NCBI RefSeq assembly: GCF_012274265.1
Contig: NZ_JAANYY010000003.1
Coordinates: forward strand, 618,975 to 682,974
Reading direction: 5' to 3'
DNA: 64,000 bases
DNA from: Sphingopyxis microcysteis
GTDB lineage: Bacteria; Pseudomonadota; Alphaproteobacteria; Sphingomonadales; Sphingomonadaceae
In this document: piece after piece, positions 61,921-64,000 of the stretch
How the letters are laid out: each line of letters starts with the position of its first letter
Numbering within the stretch: position 1 is the stretch's first letter
The notes under the pieces: model-generated
Told to the model about the DNA's origin: nothing
Database searches by the model: none
Seen by the model: the letters and a program-made list of their open reading frames with translations, nothing else
Program-made: the position numbers and the translations under genes

Positions 61921-62041
61921 AGTCTGTCCTGTTCAAACGGAAACGTAGCCCTGAGCCTGTCGAAGGGCGCTTATCGCCGATAAGCGCCCTTCGACAGGCT
62001 CAGGGCTACGGTGATATGATTCTGCTTTATCAGGACAGACT
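61921..62041. repeat. Nested palindromic element next to the ubiH stop
   Basis: Outer perfect 11-bp arms AGTCTGTCCTG/CAGGACAGACT (61921-61931 and 62031-62041) enclose an inner perfect palindrome with 33-base arms and a single centre base (61944-62010, containing CCTGAGCCTGTCGAAGGGC). The right outer arm ends one base before the ubiH stop codon. Confidence 0.9.
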
Positions 62042-63283
62042 TTAGACTTCCGCCCCCGCGAGCAGCTTGGGCAGATCGCCGGCCTCGCCGCGCGCTTCGT
62101 CCATGAAGAAACGCTTGAGGATCGGCAGCCGCTGCACCGCGCCGAGCCCGGTGCGGCGCACCGCGGCGGCGGTGCGGCCGGGAATACCGAACAGCCGGGT
62201 GAGCCCGTCGGTCGCGAGGCTGACCATCATATTGTCGAGCCCGCGCCAGCGCTGATAGCGCGCGAGAAGCGCCGCATCGCCGAGGTCAAGCCCGAGCCGG
62301 GCGCCCTCGACGAGCACTTCGGTGAGCGCCGCGACGTCGCGGAGGCCAAGGTTGAGTCCCTGTCCCGCGATCGGATGGATGCCGTGCGCGGCGTCGCCGA
62401 CGAGCGCGATTCGCTCGGCGACGATCGACGCGCTGTGGTGGAAACCGAGCGGATAGGTCATCCGCGGCGCGACGAGTTCCATCGCGCCAAGCACCCCGCC
62501 GGCGCGCTTTTCGAGTTCGGCGACAAAACCGCGGTCGCCCAGCTTGGCGAATCCGGGGCCGTCCTTTTCGGCGACGGTCCACACAAAGGCCGAGCGGTGC
62601 CGACCTTCGCCGTCATCGACCAGCGGCAGCAGCGCGAAAGGGCCCGAGGGGTAGAAGATTTCGTGCGCGACATGGCCATGCGGCCGCTCATGCGCAACGG
62701 CGCCGATCATTGCGTGATGGTGGTACGACCAGCTCGCGATACTGAACCCCGCCGCATAGCGCGTCGGCGAGCGGCGGCCTTCGGCGACGATCAGCAGCGG
62801 CGCAGCCAGCCTCGTCCCGTCGGCGAGCGTCAGCGTGACGCCATGGACGCCAATGTCGCGCGTCGTGACGGTGGCGGGCATATGCAGCCGCACCAGCGGT
62901 GCATCGGCCAGCCCCGCGGCGAGTGCCAGACGCAGCTGGCGGTTCTCGATCATCGTGCCGAGCGGCGGATCGCCATCGGCGGTGACGAAATCGAGCTCGC
63001 CGCCACGGCCGCTGTCGGGCGCGCCATCGCCGACCTTGATCGCGCGGATCGGGCAGCCGTGACCGGTCAGCCGCTCCGCAATCCCCAGCACCTCGAACAT
63101 CTGCCAGGTCGCGCTCGCGATCGCCGAGGCGCGGCCATCGAATCCCGGTGCGATCGTCGCCACCGGGTCGGCGGGATCGACGATCTGGACCGACAGGCCA
63201 TGGTGCGACAGGGCAAGGGCAAGCGCCTGGCCGACGAGGCCGCCGCCGGAGATCAGGACATCGCTGCGCAGCGTTTCGCTCAT
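62042..63283 (-). CDS. ubiH: UbiH/UbiF-family FAD-dependent ubiquinone hydroxylase
   Basis: A 413-residue flavin monooxygenase that hydroxylates the ubiquinone ring. It shows the FAD-binding VLISGGGLVGQALALALSHHG, DGRASAIA, and the C-terminal LVGDAAHGIHPIAGQGLNLGLRDV, the UbiH/UbiF family pattern. The precise ring position cannot be told from sequence. The ubiE and ubiB genes lie about 55 kb away in the same window. It is divergent from ftsK. Confidence 0.9.
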   Translation of the reverse strand: MSETLRSDVLISGGGLVGQALALALSHHGLSVQIVDPADPVATIAPGFDGRASAIASATWQMFEVLGIAERLTGHGCPIRAIKVGDGAPDSGRGGELDFVTADGDPPLGTMIENRQLRLALAAGLADAPLVRLHMPATVTTRDIGVHGVTLTLADGTRLAAPLLIVAEGRRSPTRYAAGFSIASWSYHHHAMIGAVAHERPHGHVAHEIFYPSGPFALLPLVDDGEGRHRSAFVWTVAEKDGPGFAKLGDRGFVAELEKRAGGVLGAMELVAPRMTYPLGFHHSASIVAERIALVGDAAHGIHPIAGQGLNLGLRDVAALTEVLVEGARLGLDLGDAALLARYQRWRGLDNMMVSLATDGLTRLFGIPGRTAAAVRRTGLGAVQRLPILKRFFMDEARGEAGDLPKLLAGAEV

Positions 63284-63404
63284 GGGGCTGCCCTAGCGCG
63301 CGGCAGGGCGGTTGGAAAGGCCGTGCGCGCGCCGGGCCGCGCTTGACGGCGACTCCCCCCCATGCGCATATCGCCGTGGTTAACTGACAGGGACCGTGAA
63401 GAAC

Positions 63405-64000
63405 ATGGCTAGCCGCAAGGCCGCACCGGTAAAGGCCGATTGGCGCACCGTTTTCCGCCAGAGCATCGCGCGATCGCTGGTGATCGCCGCGGCGGCGGCG
63501 CTTGGGCTGTTCACGCTGTTCCTGGCGCTTGCGCTCGCCACCTACGACAGCACCGATGCGGCGCTCAATACCGCCGCCGACGGCGCCGCCGCCAACTGGA
63601 TGGGCAGCACGGGAGCGTGGTTCGCCGATCTGGGGCTGTCGATCGGCGGGATCGGGATCGCGTTGCTGCTGCCGCTGCTCGGCCTGCTCGCGTGGCGGCT
63701 GTGGACGGGCGAACCCCAACCCTATTGGCCGCGCCAGCTCGCGTACAGCTTCGTCGGCATCCTCCTCGTCGGGCTGGGCGCCGAACTCTGGTCGCCCGCA
63801 ACGGGGGCGCCGATGCCCGCGGGCTGGGGCGGCATCATCGCACTGCTTGTCGGCGGCGCGATCACGCCGCTGTTCGCCGCCGCGGGCGAACCCGCCGCCG
63901 CGCTGATCCGCATTGCCGCCATCCTGCTGCTGGTCACCGCGGGGCTGTGGCTCGCGTGGCGCGCGCTGCGGCTGGAAAAGGGATGGGCCTCGCGCTTCCG
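63405..64000 (+). CDS. ftsK: DNA translocase FtsK, N-terminal part (runs out of window)
   Basis: From the ATG at 63405 (GTG at 63396 also possible) the frame is open to the window end. It encodes a basic N-terminus (MASRKAAPVKADWRTVFRQ) and four hydrophobic segments (around residues 25-45, 75-95, 110-130 and 140-185), the membrane domain of FtsK that sits at the division septum. The linker and motor domain would follow downstream. ubiH beside ftsK is a recurring sphingomonad arrangement, which supports the call; no ATPase motif is reached. Confidence 0.8.
   Translation, partial: MASRKAAPVKADWRTVFRQSIARSLVIAAAAALGLFTLFLALALATYDSTDAALNTAADGAAANWMGSTGAWFADLGLSIGGIGIALLLPLLGLLAWRLWTGEPQPYWPRQLAYSFVGILLVGLGAELWSPATGAPMPAGWGGIIALLVGGAITPLFAAAGEPAAALIRIAAILLLVTAGLWLAWRALRLEKGWASRF

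Overview
The window is about 64 kb of high-GC chromosomal DNA from an alphaproteobacterium, most likely a sphingomonad (Sphingomonadaceae; a Sphingopyxis-like genome is my guess, not proven). The reasons are the rpsT-dnaA arrangement, alphaproteobacterial forms of RNase E and RF2, many TonB-dependent receptor, TPR-sulfotransferase and Rieske-type genes, GANTC sites of the CcrM/GcrA type near dnaA, and large numbers of short palindromic intergenic repeats. No prophage, insertion sequence, rRNA operon or CRISPR array is visible. Gene density is high and many neighbours overlap by ATGA, GTGA or TTGA, which implies tight operons.

Layout. 1-3 kb: the 3' end of trpS, a DUF4136 lipoprotein with a strong terminator, and dnaA (minus). 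3-10.7 kb: a GANTC-rich dnaA leader, rpsT and mutM (minus), then ubiE-ubiB, a ccdAB toxin-antitoxin pair, coaBC, dut, a ThiF/HesA-type E1-like enzyme and a DsrE protein (plus). 10.8-20 kb, minus strand: a lipoprotein-like methyltransferase with prfB, PBP1A, a three-gene operon (ALO-type FAD oxidase, DSD1-type PLP enzyme, TetR), and an AMIN/amidase. 20.6-32.2 kb, plus strand: RNase E behind a long leader, an M48 protease with TPRs, a membrane-anchored DsbA-like protein with a large cytosolic N-terminus, a TPR-sulfotransferase, a TonB receptor and an APC permease. 32.4-37.8 kb: a tandem AAA+ ATPase, then a Rieske oxygenase and FAD oxidoreductase pair divergent from a BetI-like TetR. 37.9-48.9 kb: M20 peptidase, nth, a small secreted protein, dapB, a sirtuin, tadA, rpmB, a phytase-like esterase, a glycine-zipper protein, Ppx/GppA, rlmE and an S41 peptidase.

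49.1-58.6 kb holds a complete-looking cobalamin uptake and late-assembly operon. A cobalamin riboswitch precedes btuB, an unknown small membrane protein, a DUF1636 protein, cobT, a CobC-like phosphatase, cobS, a CobD-like decarboxylase, cbiB, cobQ and cobU, nearly all overlapping. No corrin-ring genes are in the window, so the operon reads as salvage and nucleotide-loop assembly. The unknown membrane protein is the natural candidate for the inner-membrane step. The window ends with an HU protein, tRNA-Gly(GCC), a CnoX-like thioredoxin, a Lon-N protein, a sigma-region-2-like protein, ubiH and the 5' part of ftsK.

At least four families of dispersed palindromic repeats sit between genes. One copy lies in frame inside coaBC, and one supplies the end and stop codon of a TetR gene.
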